Positions 23,590-36,674 are shown, counted from the stretch's first letter. The stretch: 39,635 nucleotides of DNA from Streptomyces viridosporus (GCF_002078235.1 NZ_MSGP01000357.1:1-39635); one strand, 5' to 3'. Notes: generated by a model not told the origin, from the sequence alone. Made by a program: numbers and translations.

Positions 23590-26277
23590 GTGCTCAGCTC
23601 GTCGCGCACGTCGCCGGACACACCACGCCAGTCCCTCCTCCCCGCCTGCCTCGCCCTCCTCCTCGGCGCCCTGCTGGCCCTGGGCACCCCCGCCGTCGCG
23701 GCGCACACCGCCGCGCGGGACGGGGACGGCTGGACCGTACGGCAACCCGGTGGCCGGCACGACGGTGTCGCGGCGGTCGTCCGCCTCGACGCCACGGACG
23801 GCACCGTGACCCTCGCCGCCCGCAAGGACGGCACCACGGTGCTGGAGGCCGCTCCCGTCGGCATCGTCACCGACGACGCCGACCTCACCTCCGGCCTGCG
23901 GCCGGTGTCCCGCACCACCCGGCAGGTGGCCGAGCGGTACACCATGACCACCGGCAAGCAGCTCCACCGCACCGTCCGGATGACCGAGACCCGGTTCTCC
24001 TTCACGGGCCGGGGCGGCGCCCGGCTCGACCTGCTGGTCCGGGTCTCCGACGACGGCATCGCCTACCGCTACGTCCTGCCCGGCAGCGGCGACGTCACCG
24101 TCGAGCGCGAGGCGTCCGCGTTCCGGCTCCCGGACTCCGCACGCGCCTGGCTCGCGCCCTACACCCCCAACTACGAACGCGTCTACCAGCCGGGCGGAGC
24201 GGCGGACGCCGCCGACGGCTCCTACGCGTACCCGGCCCTCTTCCAGGTGGGCGGTACCTACGCCCTGCTCACCGAGTCGGACGTCGACGGCCGCTACGCC
24301 GCGAGCCGCCTCGTCCACGAGAAGGGCAGCGGGCGGTACGCGGTCCGGCTGGCCGACCCCGCCGTCACCTCCACCGGGCCGCTCGCCACGCCCTGGCGGA
24401 CGGCCGTCATCGGGGACCTCGCCACCGTCACGGAGTCCACCCTCGTCGACGACCTCGCGCCGGCCTCCCGCATCGCGGACACCTCGTGGATCCGGCCCGG
24501 CAAGGTCGCCTGGTCCTGGCTGGACGGGTTCGCCACCGCCCAGCGCAGCCTCGCCGTCCAGCAGCGCTTCGTCGACTACGGCGCCGCGCACGGCTGGCCG
24601 TACACCCTGGTCGACGACGGCTGGAAGACCACCGACTGGATGCCACGGCTGATCGAGTACGCCCGCGAGCGGGGCGTGGGCGTCCTGCTGTGGGTGCACT
24701 ACACCGACCTGGACACGGCCGCGGAGCGCGCCGAGTTCCTGCCCCGGGTGAAGAAGTGGGGCGCGGCCGGACTCAAGATCGACTTCATGGACTCCGACTC
24801 CCAGGAACGCTTCCGCTGGTACGACGAGATCCTGAGGGACACCGCCCGCGAGAAGCTGCTGGTGAACTTCCACGGGGCGACCCTCCCCAAGGGGATCCAG
24901 CGGACCTGGCCGCACGTGATGACGCTGGAGGCGGTCTACGGAGCCGAGTACGGGAACGTCCCGGCCACCGGCCTGACGACCCTGCCGTACACCCGCAACG
25001 TCGTCGGCTCGATGGACTACACCCCGATGGCCTTCCAGTTCGGCACCCGCACCGTCTCCGACGCCGCCGAACTCGCCCTGTCCGTGGTCTACGAATCCGG
25101 TTTCCAGAACTTCGCCGGGTCGATCCGCGCCTACCGGGACCGTCCCGAGCTCGAGCGGTTCCTGGAGCAGGTGCCCACCGTGTGGGACGAGTCGCGGCTG
25201 CTGTCCGGGCGGCCCGGGGAGGGGGCGACGTTCGCCCGGCGGCACGGGGAGCGCTGGTTCCTCGGCGGTGTCCGCTCCGGGCCGGCCGGGACGCAGGAGG
25301 TGCCCCTGGACTTCCTCGGTGGCGGGCGGTGGCTGGCGGAGACCGTACGGGACGGTGACGACGGCCTGGTCCGCGACCGGCGGGTGGTCACCCGCCAGGA
25401 CACCCTGAGCGTCCCGGTGGCCGCGCACGGCGGTTTCGCCGGACTCGTCTGCCGGGCGGTGCCCGGCCGTGACACCTGCGACCGGCCGGTGGCGCGCCTG
25501 CCGCTGACCGAGCTGACCGTGCGGCCGGCCAGGACCGAGGTCGACGCCGGCGCGTCCGTCGACGTCACCGGCCGGTTCGCGGTGGAGGAGTTCGGGCCGG
25601 CCGCGGACGTCGCGCTGTCGGTGCGGGCCCCCGAGGGCTGGACCGTGCAGGGCGGCGACCCCCGGGCCGAGGAGCTGCCCACGGGGCACGACCTGACGGG
25701 CGACTGGGCGGTGAGCGTGCCGCGGGACGCGGAGCACGGCAACCACGACCTGGTGGTGACCGCGGAGTACCGCTCCCCGGACCGGCCGGGGACCGGTGTG
25801 CTCCGCGTCGAGCGCACCGTCCGCGTGTTCGTCTCACCGCCGGGTGTCGACTACGTCAGCGACCTGCCGTTCGCCGCCGAGCGCAACGGCTGGGGGCCGG
25901 TCGAACGCGACCTGTCCAACGGCGAGCGCGACGCGGCCGACGGAGGGCCGCTGAGCATCCGCGGCACCGAGTACGCCAAGGGGCTCGGCATGCATGCCGT
26001 TGGAGAGGTCGTCGTCGAACTCGACGGTACCCACCGGCGGTTCGCGGCCACCGTGGGAGTCGACGACGAGGTCGGCGGCAGGGGCGGCGTGGTGTTCGAG
26101 GTCCTCGCGGACGGTGCGGCGGTGGCGACCACGGAGGTGCTCCGGGGCACGGACGCGGCCCGGCACCTTGAGGTCGACGTCACCGGAGTGCGGCGGCTCA
26201 CCCTGCGCGTCACGGACGGGGGAGACGGCGTCGACTTCGACCACGCCGACTGGGCGGACGCGCGGCTGCTGACGTAG
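23590..26277 (+). CDS. Secreted GH97 glycoside hydrolase with NPCBM domain
   Basis: An 895-residue exported enzyme. Residues 1-40 are a signal peptide (LLPACLALLLGALLALGTPAVAA). GH97 covers about 45-640: an N-terminal beta-sandwich (GVAAVVRLDATDGTVTLAARK), then a TIM barrel with VAWSWLDG, YTLVDDGW, GVGVLLWVHY, GLKIDFMDSDSQE near residue 395 and LEAVYGAEYGN near 443. The Asp in KIDFMDSD suits a retaining nucleophile as in GH97 alpha-galactosidases; I cannot fix the specificity. Residues about 640-745 look like a NEW3-type domain, and about 755-895 an NPCBM domain (VDYVSDLPFAAERNGWGPVERD, KGLGMHAVGEVVVEL) for carbohydrate binding. GTG start with GGAGG 7 nt upstream. A 16-bp stem terminator follows. 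Confidence 0.9.
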   Translation: MLSSSRTSPDTPRQSLLPACLALLLGALLALGTPAVAAHTAARDGDGWTVRQPGGRHDGVAAVVRLDATDGTVTLAARKDGTTVLEAAPVGIVTDDADLTSGLRPVSRTTRQVAERYTMTTGKQLHRTVRMTETRFSFTGRGGARLDLLVRVSDDGIAYRYVLPGSGDVTVEREASAFRLPDSARAWLAPYTPNYERVYQPGGAADAADGSYAYPALFQVGGTYALLTESDVDGRYAASRLVHEKGSGRYAVRLADPAVTSTGPLATPWRTAVIGDLATVTESTLVDDLAPASRIADTSWIRPGKVAWSWLDGFATAQRSLAVQQRFVDYGAAHGWPYTLVDDGWKTTDWMPRLIEYARERGVGVLLWVHYTDLDTAAERAEFLPRVKKWGAAGLKIDFMDSDSQERFRWYDEILRDTAREKLLVNFHGATLPKGIQRTWPHVMTLEAVYGAEYGNVPATGLTTLPYTRNVVGSMDYTPMAFQFGTRTVSDAAELALSVVYESGFQNFAGSIRAYRDRPELERFLEQVPTVWDESRLLSGRPGEGATFARRHGERWFLGGVRSGPAGTQEVPLDFLGGGRWLAETVRDGDDGLVRDRRVVTRQDTLSVPVAAHGGFAGLVCRAVPGRDTCDRPVARLPLTELTVRPARTEVDAGASVDVTGRFAVEEFGPAADVALSVRAPEGWTVQGGDPRAEELPTGHDLTGDWAVSVPRDAEHGNHDLVVTAEYRSPDRPGTGVLRVERTVRVFVSPPGVDYVSDLPFAAERNGWGPVERDLSNGERDAADGGPLSIRGTEYAKGLGMHAVGEVVVELDGTHRRFAATVGVDDEVGGRGGVVFEVLADGAAVATTEVLRGTDAARHLEVDVTGVRRLTLRVTDGGDGVDFDHADWADARLLT

Positions 26278-26300
26278 GGCCCCGGCGGAAGGACGCACAC

Positions 26301-26334
26301 GGGCGGGCCCGCCACCGGGGTGGCGGGCCCGCCC
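26301..26334. terminator. Terminator after the GH97 gene
   Basis: A perfect 16-bp stem (26301-26316 with 26319-26334) of GGGCGGGCCCGCCACC type with a minimal loop lies 24 nt after the stop. One of the strongest hairpins in the window. Confidence 0.8.
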
Positions 26335-26712
26335 GGCACGACCACCGCCGCCGGGCCGGAACGCGGGCGGGCCCGCCGCCCCCAGGACCTCGGGCGGGGG
26401 CGCCGCCTCGTCGGGGTTCGCGGACAGCTCTCCGAGGGTCCCCCGGAGGCAACGGCCGACGTCGGACGAGCCCGCCGTCCCGCCCGCCGAGCAGCCCTCG
26501 ACCTCGCGGCCCCGCCGGGGCGGGTGTGCCGTTCGGCGACAGTCCCCGGGAAGCGCCTCACGGGTCACGCCCGCCGGCAGTGACGCGACGGTTCCCCCCG
26601 AAGCCGTTCGAACCGGGTGTTCCGGGCCCTTGACGCCCTACGCGCCAGTAGCGATCCTCTGCTCATACCTTGCACGGTCCATGACAATCCTGTCGGTGGA
26701 GGGACGTGCGCG
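26335..26712 (+). other. Intergenic stretch before the dipeptidase gene, with candidate promoter
   Basis: A minus-strand segment near 26380-26568 has coding-like third positions (GRCLRGTLGELSANPDEA) but no supported start or known family, so no gene is called. TTGACG (26630-26635), a 17-nt spacer and GATCCT (26653-26658) form a plausible vegetative-type promoter for the plus-strand dipeptidase gene at 26713. Confidence 0.35.
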
Positions 26713-28764
26713 ATGACCACGTACCGCGGACGGCGCCGCGTCACCCTCGTGTCGCTGCTGCTCATCGTCCTCGCCGCGGCCTTCGGGCCCACGCCCAGCT
26801 CGGCGGCCGACGGCGACTGGTGGGAGCCGACCGCGCGGCCGGCCCCGGACGCGCGGATCGGCGTCACCGGCGCGCCGTTCACGGGCACCGGTGACGGCGG
26901 CGAGGTGCGCGGGTTCGTCGACGCGCACAACCACATCATGTCCAACGAGGCGTTCGGCGGCCGGCTCATCTGCGGCAGGCCGTTCTCCGCGAAGGGGATC
27001 GCCGACGCGCTCAAGGACTGTCCCGAGCACTACCCCGACGGCTCCCTGGCCGTCTTCGACTTCATCGTCAACGGCGGTGACGGCAGGCACGATCCGGACG
27101 GCTGGCCCACCTTCGCGGACTGGCCCGCGCACGACTCCCTGACCCACCAGCAGAACTACTACGCCTGGATCGAGCGGGCCTGGCGCGGTGGACAGCGCGT
27201 GCTGGTCAACGACCTCGTCACCAACGGGGTGATCTGCTCGGTGTACTTCTTCAAGGACCGCGGCTGCGACGAGATGACGTCCATCCGGCTGCAGGCGAAG
27301 CTGACCTACGACATGCAGGCCTACGTCGACGGGATGTACGGCGGGCCGGGCAAGGGCTGGTTCCGGATCGTCACCGACAGCGCACAGGCCCGCGAGGTCG
27401 TCGAGCAGGGCAAACTCGCGGTCGTCCTCGGCGTCGAGACCTCGGAACCGTTCGGGTGCAAGCAGATCCTGGACGTCGCGCAGTGCGACAAGGACGACAT
27501 CGACGCCGGGCTGGACGAGTTGTACGCGCTGGGCGTGCGCAGCATGTTCCTGTGCCACAAGTTCGACAACGCGCTGTGCGGGGTCCGCTTCGACGAGGGC
27601 GCGCTCGGCACCGCGATCAACGTCGGGCAGTTCCTGTCGACCGGCACCTTCTGGCGGACGGAGCGGTGCACCGGCCCCCAGCACGACAACCCGATCGGCC
27701 TGGCCTCCGCGCCGGAGGCGGAGAAGAGGCTCCCGGCGGGCGTGCGGGTCCCCTCGTACGACGAGGGCGCCCGGTGCAACGTCCGCGGGCTCACCGCACT
27801 CGGCGAGTACGCCGTGCGCGGCATGATGGAACGCAACATGATGCTCGAGATCGACCACATGAGCGTCAAGGCCACCGGCCGGGTCCTCGACCTCTTCGAG
27901 GCCGAGTCGTACCCCGGCGTGCTCTCCTCGCACAGCTGGATGGACCTGGACTGGACCGAGCGGGTCTACGGCCTCGGCGGCTTCGTCGCCCAGTACATGA
28001 ACGGCTCGGAGCACTTCGTCGCGGAGGCGGGGCGCACCGAGGCGCTGCGCGACGAGTACGGCGTGGGCTACGGCTACGGCACGGACATGAACGGCGTCGG
28101 CGGCTGGCCGGCCCCGCGCGGCGCGGACGCCCCGAACCCCGTCACCTACCCCTTCCGCAGCGTCGACGGCGGCTCCGTCATCGACCGGCAGACCACCGGC
28201 GAGCGCACCTGGGACCTGAACACCGACGGAGCCGCGCACTACGGGCTCGTCCCCGACTGGATCGAGGACATCCGGCGGGTCGGCGGGCAGGACGTGGTGG
28301 ACGACCTCTTCCGGGGCGCCGAGTCCTACCTCGGCACCTGGGGCGCCGCCGAGCGGCACCGGGCCGACGCCGACCTCGCCGAGGGCGCGTCGGTGACGGC
28401 CAGTTCGACGGAGTGGAACCCGTTCACGAGCTACGCGCCCGGACGCGCCGTGGACGGCGACCGGGGCACCCGCTGGGCCAGTGACTGGAGCGACGACCAG
28501 TGGCTGCGGATCGACCTCGGCGCCGTCCACCGGGTCGGACGCGTCACGCTCGACTGGGAGCGCGCGTACGGGAGGGCGTACCGCGTCGAACTCTCCACCG
28601 ACGGCGTGAACTGGCGGACCGTCTGGTCCACGGCGTCCGGCGACGGCGGCCTGGACACGGCCCGGTTCACCGCCGCACCGGCCCGCCAGTTGCGCATCCG
28701 CTTCCTGGACCGGGGCACCGAGTGGGGCTACTCGCTCCACGAGGTCGGCGTCCACAGCGGGTGA
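26713..28764 (+). CDS. Secreted M19-like metallo-dipeptidase with discoidin (F5/8C) domain
   Basis: A 683-residue exported protein. Signal peptide at residues 1-32 (RRVTLVSLLLIVLAAAFG, cleavage near SSAAD). The amidohydrolase-type domain has the metal motif GFVDAHNHIMSNEA near residue 75, LAVVLGVETSEPFG near 237, LFLCHKFDNALCG near 278 and a renal-dipeptidase-like block MLEIDHMSVKATG near 378, followed by VLSSHSWMD. Several cysteines (ICGRPF, DRGCDEM, GCKQ, QCDKDD) may form disulphides. Residues about 555-683 are a coagulation-factor-5/8 C domain (SVTASSTEWNPFTSYAPGRAVDGD, LRIDLGAVHRVGRV) that binds sugars or cell wall. Substrate unknown; cell-wall peptides or dipeptides are likely. GGAGGGA precedes the ATG. 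Convergent with glpD at a shared terminator. Confidence 0.8.
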   Translation: MTTYRGRRRVTLVSLLLIVLAAAFGPTPSSAADGDWWEPTARPAPDARIGVTGAPFTGTGDGGEVRGFVDAHNHIMSNEAFGGRLICGRPFSAKGIADALKDCPEHYPDGSLAVFDFIVNGGDGRHDPDGWPTFADWPAHDSLTHQQNYYAWIERAWRGGQRVLVNDLVTNGVICSVYFFKDRGCDEMTSIRLQAKLTYDMQAYVDGMYGGPGKGWFRIVTDSAQAREVVEQGKLAVVLGVETSEPFGCKQILDVAQCDKDDIDAGLDELYALGVRSMFLCHKFDNALCGVRFDEGALGTAINVGQFLSTGTFWRTERCTGPQHDNPIGLASAPEAEKRLPAGVRVPSYDEGARCNVRGLTALGEYAVRGMMERNMMLEIDHMSVKATGRVLDLFEAESYPGVLSSHSWMDLDWTERVYGLGGFVAQYMNGSEHFVAEAGRTEALRDEYGVGYGYGTDMNGVGGWPAPRGADAPNPVTYPFRSVDGGSVIDRQTTGERTWDLNTDGAAHYGLVPDWIEDIRRVGGQDVVDDLFRGAESYLGTWGAAERHRADADLAEGASVTASSTEWNPFTSYAPGRAVDGDRGTRWASDWSDDQWLRIDLGAVHRVGRVTLDWERAYGRAYRVELSTDGVNWRTVWSTASGDGGLDTARFTAAPARQLRIRFLDRGTEWGYSLHEVGVHSG

Positions 28765-28767
28765 CGC

Positions 28768-28800
28768 CCGGTTCCGGCCCGTCCGGCGGGCGGGAACCGG
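28768..28800. terminator. Bidirectional terminator between the dipeptidase and glpD genes
   Basis: CCGGTTCC (28768-28775) pairs with GGAACCGG (28793-28800). Inside, GCCCG pairs with CGGGC after a single G/G mismatch, leaving a 5-nt loop. It serves two converging genes. Confidence 0.8.
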
Positions 28801-28833
28801 TCACCGCGGCAGCGGCGTCGCGCACCCGCGTGT

Positions 28834-30413
<1,580 letters not shown>

Positions 30414-30417
<4 letters not shown>

Positions 30418-31013
30418 GGGGCGAGGGTCCTCTCCAGGGTGTGTCGCAGCTCCGCGAGGAAGGCCTCGGTGGTGAGGTCGGGGTCGTCCTCGTCGGTCAT
30501 GGTCCGCAGGGACAGGGTGAAGGACTGGGCGATCAGCAGTACGGCGCGCGCCTGCCGCTCGGTGTGCCCGACGCGCACCGAGCCGTCCGCGTGCCCTTCG
30601 CGCAGGGCGTCGGCCAGCAGCTGCAGGAGGGTGTCCTGGCTCGCGCCGCGCCGGTCCAGCACGTAGGGGAGCAGCAGTTCGGGGTCGACTTCGAGGATCT
30701 TGCGGAAGAGCGGGTGCTCGCCGAGGGCGCGCACCGCCGCCACCAGCCCGTCGACGAGCGGGCCGCGCAGGGGCGTGCCCGGCCGGCGCTCGGGCATGGC
30801 CGCGGTGGCCACCCCGATCCACTCCCGGGTCATCAGGTCGCCGACCAGGGAGCGCACATCGGGCCACCGCCGGTAGAGCGTCATCCGGGAGACCCCCGCG
30901 CGACGGGCCACGTCGGTCAGCGTGGTGCGGCGGACCCCGACGGCCAGGACGCAGTCGCGGACCGCGTCGAGCACCGCGTCGTTGTCCGAACGGTTGTGAC
31001 GAATAGGCGTCAT
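30414..31013 (-). CDS. TetR-family regulator of the glycerolipid module
   Basis: A 199-residue regulator. The N-terminal helix-turn-helix reads TTLTDVARRAGVSRMTLYRRWPDVRSL near residues 30-54. The all-helical ligand domain follows (LGEHPLFRKILEVDPELLLPYVLDRRG; ARAVLLIAQSFTLSLRTM). The ATG at 31013 has no Shine-Dalgarno. TACACT (31026-31021 on this strand) lies 7 nt upstream, which fits a leaderless transcript. The same bases belong to a direct repeat GTGTCAC/GTGTAAC at 31014-31028, a likely self-binding site in the region shared with the divergent flavoprotein gene. The ligand may be an acyl or glycerol-phosphate compound (inference from neighbours). Confidence 0.85.
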
Positions 31014-31028
31014 GTGTCACAGTGTAAC
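31014..31028. promoter_or_regulatory. Direct repeat between tetR and the flavoprotein gene
   Basis: GTGTCAC (31014-31020) and GTGTAAC (31022-31028) repeat with an 8-nt period. They overlap the -10 for the TetR gene. A dyad TGACG-6-CGTCA (30997-31012) sits in the first codons. Binding would control both divergent units. Confidence 0.4.
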
Positions 31029-31086
31029 GCCCCGTGAGGCCGTCGGCGACGGCATCGCCCATTCCGACCGGTGGAGGACGACGTCC

Positions 31087-32691
31087 ATGGAAGCCAGGGA
31101 CATGCTGTGGAGCGGCTGGGGCGACCCGGCCGAGGCGGCGCCGCTGCCCGACACGGTGATCGGGCTGCTGCGCGATCTGCTCGGCGTCGAGCCGCGCGGG
31201 AGCGGGCCGGTCGCCCTGGAGGACGTCACGGTCCCCGAACCGCAATGGGAACCGGCCGCCCGTCGCGCCCTGGTGGCCGCCGTCGGCGGCGAGGAACACG
31301 TGCGCACCGATCCGGAGGCACGGATCCGGCACACCCGCGGCAAGTCCACCCCCGACCTGCTGCGCATCCGCGCGGGAGACGTCACCGACGTCCCGGCGGC
31401 CGTCGTGCTCCCGGCCGGCCACGACGAGGTGCTCGCCGTCCTCGGCGCCTGCGCCGAACACGGCCTCGCCGCGGTGCCGTTCGGCGGCGGCACCTCCGTC
31501 GTCGGCGGACTCGCCCCCGAGCGGCGCGGCCCCTTCGTCGCCCTGGACCTGCGGCGCATGGACGGCCTGCTCGCCCTCGACCCGGTCTCCCGCACCGCCA
31601 CCCTGCAGCCCGGCCTGCGCGCCCCGCGGGCCGAGGCGCTGCTCGCCGAACACGGTTTCACCCTCGGCCACTTCCCCCAGTCCTACGAGTGGGCCACCAT
31701 CGGGGGCTTCGCCGCCACCCGCTCCAGCGGCCAGGCGTCCGCCGGGTACGGCCGCTTCGACGAGATGGTGCTCGGCCTCACCCTCGCCACGCCGCGGGGC
31801 ACCCTGGACACCGGCCGCGCCCCGCGCTCGGCCGCCGGGCCCGACCTGCGCCAGTTGGTCCTGGGCTCCGAAGGGGCCTTCGGCGTCATCACGGCGGTGA
31901 CGGTACGGATCCGCCCCGTCCCGCCCGTCCGCGTGTACGAGGGCTGGCGCTTCGGCTCCTTCGAGGAGGGGGCCACCGCACTGCGCCGGCTCGCCCAGGA
32001 CGGCCCGCGCCCGACGGTGCTGCGCCTGTCCGACGAGACCGAGACGCTGGTCGGCCTCGCCCAGCCCGACGCGATCGGTTCCGGCCCGCGGGAGTCCTCG
32101 GCCGGATGCCTGGCCGTCGTCGGCCACGAGGGCACCGAGGAGGACACCGCCCACCGCGGGGAACGCGCCGCGGCCGTCCTGCGCGCGTGCGGCGGAACGC
32201 CCCTGGGCGAGGAGCCGGGGCGGCGCTGGGCCGACGGCCGCTACTCGGCGCCGTACCTGCGCGACGCGCTCCTCGACGCCGGGGCGCTGGTGGAGACGCT
32301 CGAGACGGCGACGTTCTGGTCCCGTGTCCCCGAGCTGTACGCCGCCGTCCGCGACGCCCTGACCGGGACGCTCACCGAGGCCGGCACCCCGCCCCTGGTG
32401 ATGTGCCACATCTCCCACGTCTACGAGAACGGCGCCTCGCTGTACTTCACCGTGGTCTCGGCGCAGGGCGAGGACGCCGTGGCGCACTGGACGCGCGCCA
32501 AGCACGCCGCCAACGAGGCGATCCTCGCCGCGGGCGGCACCATCAGCCACCACCACGGCGTCGGCACCGACCACCGGGACTGGTACCTCCGCGAGGCCGG
32601 CCCCCTGGGCGTGGACGCCCTGCGCGCGGTGAAGCGGCGGCTGGACCCGGACGGCGTGCTCAACCCCGGCGTGCTCCTGCCCGCCGACTGA
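31087..32691 (+). CDS. Alkyl-DHAP-synthase-like FAD-binding oxidoreductase
   Basis: A 534-residue protein of the PCMH-type FAD family, closest by motif to alkyldihydroxyacetonephosphate synthase, which swaps the acyl chain of acyl-DHAP for a fatty alcohol to make the ether bond. FAD-binding blocks: PAAVVLPAGHDEVLAVLGACAEHG, AVPFGGGTSVVGGL near residue 135, FPQSYEWATIGGFAATRSSGQASAGYG near 200 and LVLGSEGAFGVITAVTV near 260. The active-site His run SHHHGVGTDH lies near residue 488, followed by LRAVKRRLDPDGVLNPGVL. The His triplet with GVG is the AGPS hallmark and separates it from plain glycolate or D-lactate dehydrogenases, although those remain possible. GGAGGA precedes the ATG. Divergent from tetR-glpD; followed by a lipid kinase. 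Confidence 0.85.
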   Translation: MEARDMLWSGWGDPAEAAPLPDTVIGLLRDLLGVEPRGSGPVALEDVTVPEPQWEPAARRALVAAVGGEEHVRTDPEARIRHTRGKSTPDLLRIRAGDVTDVPAAVVLPAGHDEVLAVLGACAEHGLAAVPFGGGTSVVGGLAPERRGPFVALDLRRMDGLLALDPVSRTATLQPGLRAPRAEALLAEHGFTLGHFPQSYEWATIGGFAATRSSGQASAGYGRFDEMVLGLTLATPRGTLDTGRAPRSAAGPDLRQLVLGSEGAFGVITAVTVRIRPVPPVRVYEGWRFGSFEEGATALRRLAQDGPRPTVLRLSDETETLVGLAQPDAIGSGPRESSAGCLAVVGHEGTEEDTAHRGERAAAVLRACGGTPLGEEPGRRWADGRYSAPYLRDALLDAGALVETLETATFWSRVPELYAAVRDALTGTLTEAGTPPLVMCHISHVYENGASLYFTVVSAQGEDAVAHWTRAKHAANEAILAAGGTISHHHGVGTDHRDWYLREAGPLGVDALRAVKRRLDPDGVLNPGVLLPAD

Positions 32692-32748
32692 ACCGCACCC
32701 CGGCAGATCCCCTTCCGTCATCATCCCGTCGGCGCCCGGAGGCACCCG

Positions 32749-33630
32749 ATGCGACAGTTCACCGCCGTCGTCAACCCCAGCGCGGGCGGAGCCGGCGGCG
32801 CCGCCGCCCTCCTCGCCCTCGCGCGGCTGCTGAGGGAGGCCGGGGCCGACCTGCGGACCGAGTACAGCCGCAGCCTGGACCACGCGCGGGAGGTGGCCCG
32901 CACCGCCGGGGAACAGGGGCGGGTGGTCCTCGCCGTCGGCGGGGACGGCATCGCCGGCTGCGTCGGCGGCGCCCTGTCCGGGACCGGTGCCACGCTCGGC
33001 CTCGTCCCGGCCGGCCGCGGCAACGACTTCGCCCGGGCGCTCGGGCTGGACCCGGACCCGGCCGCCCTCTCCCGGACCCTGCTGCACGGCGACCCCCGGC
33101 CCGTCGACACCATCGAGGTCGAGTCGGCCGTGCACGACCGCACCGTCGTCCTCGGCAGCGTGTACGCCGGCGTGGACGCGCTCGCCAACCGCCACGCCAA
33201 CCGGGCCAGGGTGCTGCGCGGCTCCGCCTCCTACTACGCGGGCGGTCTGCGCGCCGTCGCCGCCTGGCGGACGGCCCACTACCGGGTCACCGTCGACGGC
33301 GAGGAGCACCCGCACGCCGGGTACACGGTGGTCGCCGCCAACTCCGGCTACTACGGGTCCGGCCGGCTCATCGCGCCGGACGCCCGGGTGGACGACGGCC
33401 TGCTGGACGTGGTGATGATCCGTCAGGCCCCCCGGCGCCTGTTCTTCACCCTGATGAACGAGCTCAGGACGGGCGGTCACGTGCACCGGCCCGAGGTGCG
33501 GGTCCTGAGGGGCCGGGAGATCCGCATCACGGCCGACCGCGACGTCCCCTACGGCACCGACGGCGAGGTGGAGGCCGTCCTCCCGGTGACCGCCAGGGTC
33601 CTGCCCGGAGCACTGCGCGTGCTGTGCTGA
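32749..33630 (+). CDS. Diacylglycerol kinase-type lipid kinase (DAGK_cat)
   Basis: A 293-residue lipid kinase of the DgkB/YegS type, phosphorylating diacylglycerol or a related lipid with ATP to give a phosphatidate. The N-terminal ATP-binding domain has VVNPSAGGAGGAAALL near residue 8, VVLAVGGDGIAGCVGGAL near 61 and the GGDG-type motif, then LGLVPAGRGNDFARALGL near 85. The C-terminal beta domain includes YYAGGLRAVAAW, VVAANSGYYGSG, APDARVDDGLLDVVMI and YGTDGEVEAVLP. Members are cytoplasmic and membrane-associated. GGAGG lies 7 nt before the ATG. It follows the AGPS-like gene by 57 nt and probably shares its transcript; it could phosphorylate an alkyl-acyl-glycerol (inference). Confidence 0.88.
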   Translation: MRQFTAVVNPSAGGAGGAAALLALARLLREAGADLRTEYSRSLDHAREVARTAGEQGRVVLAVGGDGIAGCVGGALSGTGATLGLVPAGRGNDFARALGLDPDPAALSRTLLHGDPRPVDTIEVESAVHDRTVVLGSVYAGVDALANRHANRARVLRGSASYYAGGLRAVAAWRTAHYRVTVDGEEHPHAGYTVVAANSGYYGSGRLIAPDARVDDGLLDVVMIRQAPRRLFFTLMNELRTGGHVHRPEVRVLRGREIRITADRDVPYGTDGEVEAVLPVTARVLPGALRVLC

Positions 33631-33980
33631 CGCGGGACGGCGGCTGCCCGTCCGAGCGGCGGAGGAGGCCGGCGCCACCGGAGGGCCGGGGTGCGTCGGC
33701 CGGTCTGCTGAGCCCAGCCGCCTCCTCGCCGAATTCGCCTCAGTGGTCCATTGGATGGCGGTGTGTCACCTGACGGATGACGGATGCCGCCCGGAGCGCG
33801 GACCCCCACCGGGAGCACGTCCGCGGGGGACGACGGCCCGCTCGTCCACGGTGACGCCGGGGCGACCTCGTCGTGAATCGGTGCGCAACTCGGGAGTCAC
33901 CCGCCGTTACCGGACAAGCCCCAAGACTGGACTGGTTCGTTCTCTGGAATTGTTCATGTCCAGGACGCTAGTTTCTGCCC
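33631..33980 (+). other. Intergenic stretch before furA
   Basis: No gene is supported between the lipid kinase stop and furA. The left two thirds show no recognised motif beyond a short tandem GACGGAT repeat near 33773. The last 40 nt hold the furA promoter and operator. Confidence 0.5.
33944..33980 (+). promoter_or_regulatory. furA operator and leaderless promoter
   Basis: CTGGA (33944-33948) and TCCAG (33959-33963) bracket a dyad with GAA-TTG-TTC inside it, as expected for a FurA box. TAGTTT (33969-33974) is the -10, 6 nt before the ATG, so the mRNA should be leaderless. FurA homologues of actinomycetes repress their own furA-katG operon from such sites. Confidence 0.6.
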
Positions 33981-34436
33981 ATGACCGCGTCCCGGCTCCC
34001 GTCCGCCGCCGAGGAGCTGCGCGGCGCCGGCCTGCGTGTGACGGCCGCCCGCGTCGCTCTGCTCGACACCGTCCGCCGGGGCGACCACCTCGAAGCCGAG
34101 GCGATCACCCGCGGGGTGCGGGAGCGCATCGGCCACGTCTCGGTGCAGGCGGTGTACGAGGCCCTCCACGCGCTCACGAAGGCGGGACTCCTGCGCCGGA
34201 TCGAGCCGGCCGGCAGCCCCGCCCGGTACGAGGGGCGGGTCGGGGACAACCACCACCACCTCGTGTGCCGGTCCTGCGGTCTCGTCGCCGACGTCGACTG
34301 CGCGCTCGGCGACGCGCCCTGTCTGACCGCGTCCGACGGTCACGGCTTCGTGATCGACGAGGCCGAGGTCATCTACTGGGGCCTGTGCCCCGCCTGTTCC
34401 ACCGCCCGCAGTGACGGAACTGCGCGACACCTTTAG
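33981..34436 (+). CDS. furA: FurA-type peroxide/iron regulator
   Basis: A 151-residue Fur-family repressor that in actinomycetes controls the adjacent catalase-peroxidase gene and responds to peroxide and metal. N-terminal winged helix: LRGAGLRVTAARVALLDTV and HVSVQAVYEALHALTKAGLLRRIE. The C-terminal dimer and metal domain has NHHHLVCRSCGLVADVDC near residues 91-108, with the CxxC zinc pair, and a second pair at CPAC near 140. The ATG at 33981 has no Shine-Dalgarno and lies just behind a -10. The gene is followed 15 nt later by katG, forming the classic two-gene oxidative-stress operon. Confidence 0.92.
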   Translation: MTASRLPSAAEELRGAGLRVTAARVALLDTVRRGDHLEAEAITRGVRERIGHVSVQAVYEALHALTKAGLLRRIEPAGSPARYEGRVGDNHHHLVCRSCGLVADVDCALGDAPCLTASDGHGFVIDEAEVIYWGLCPACSTARSDGTARHL

Positions 34437-36674
<2,238 letters not shown>

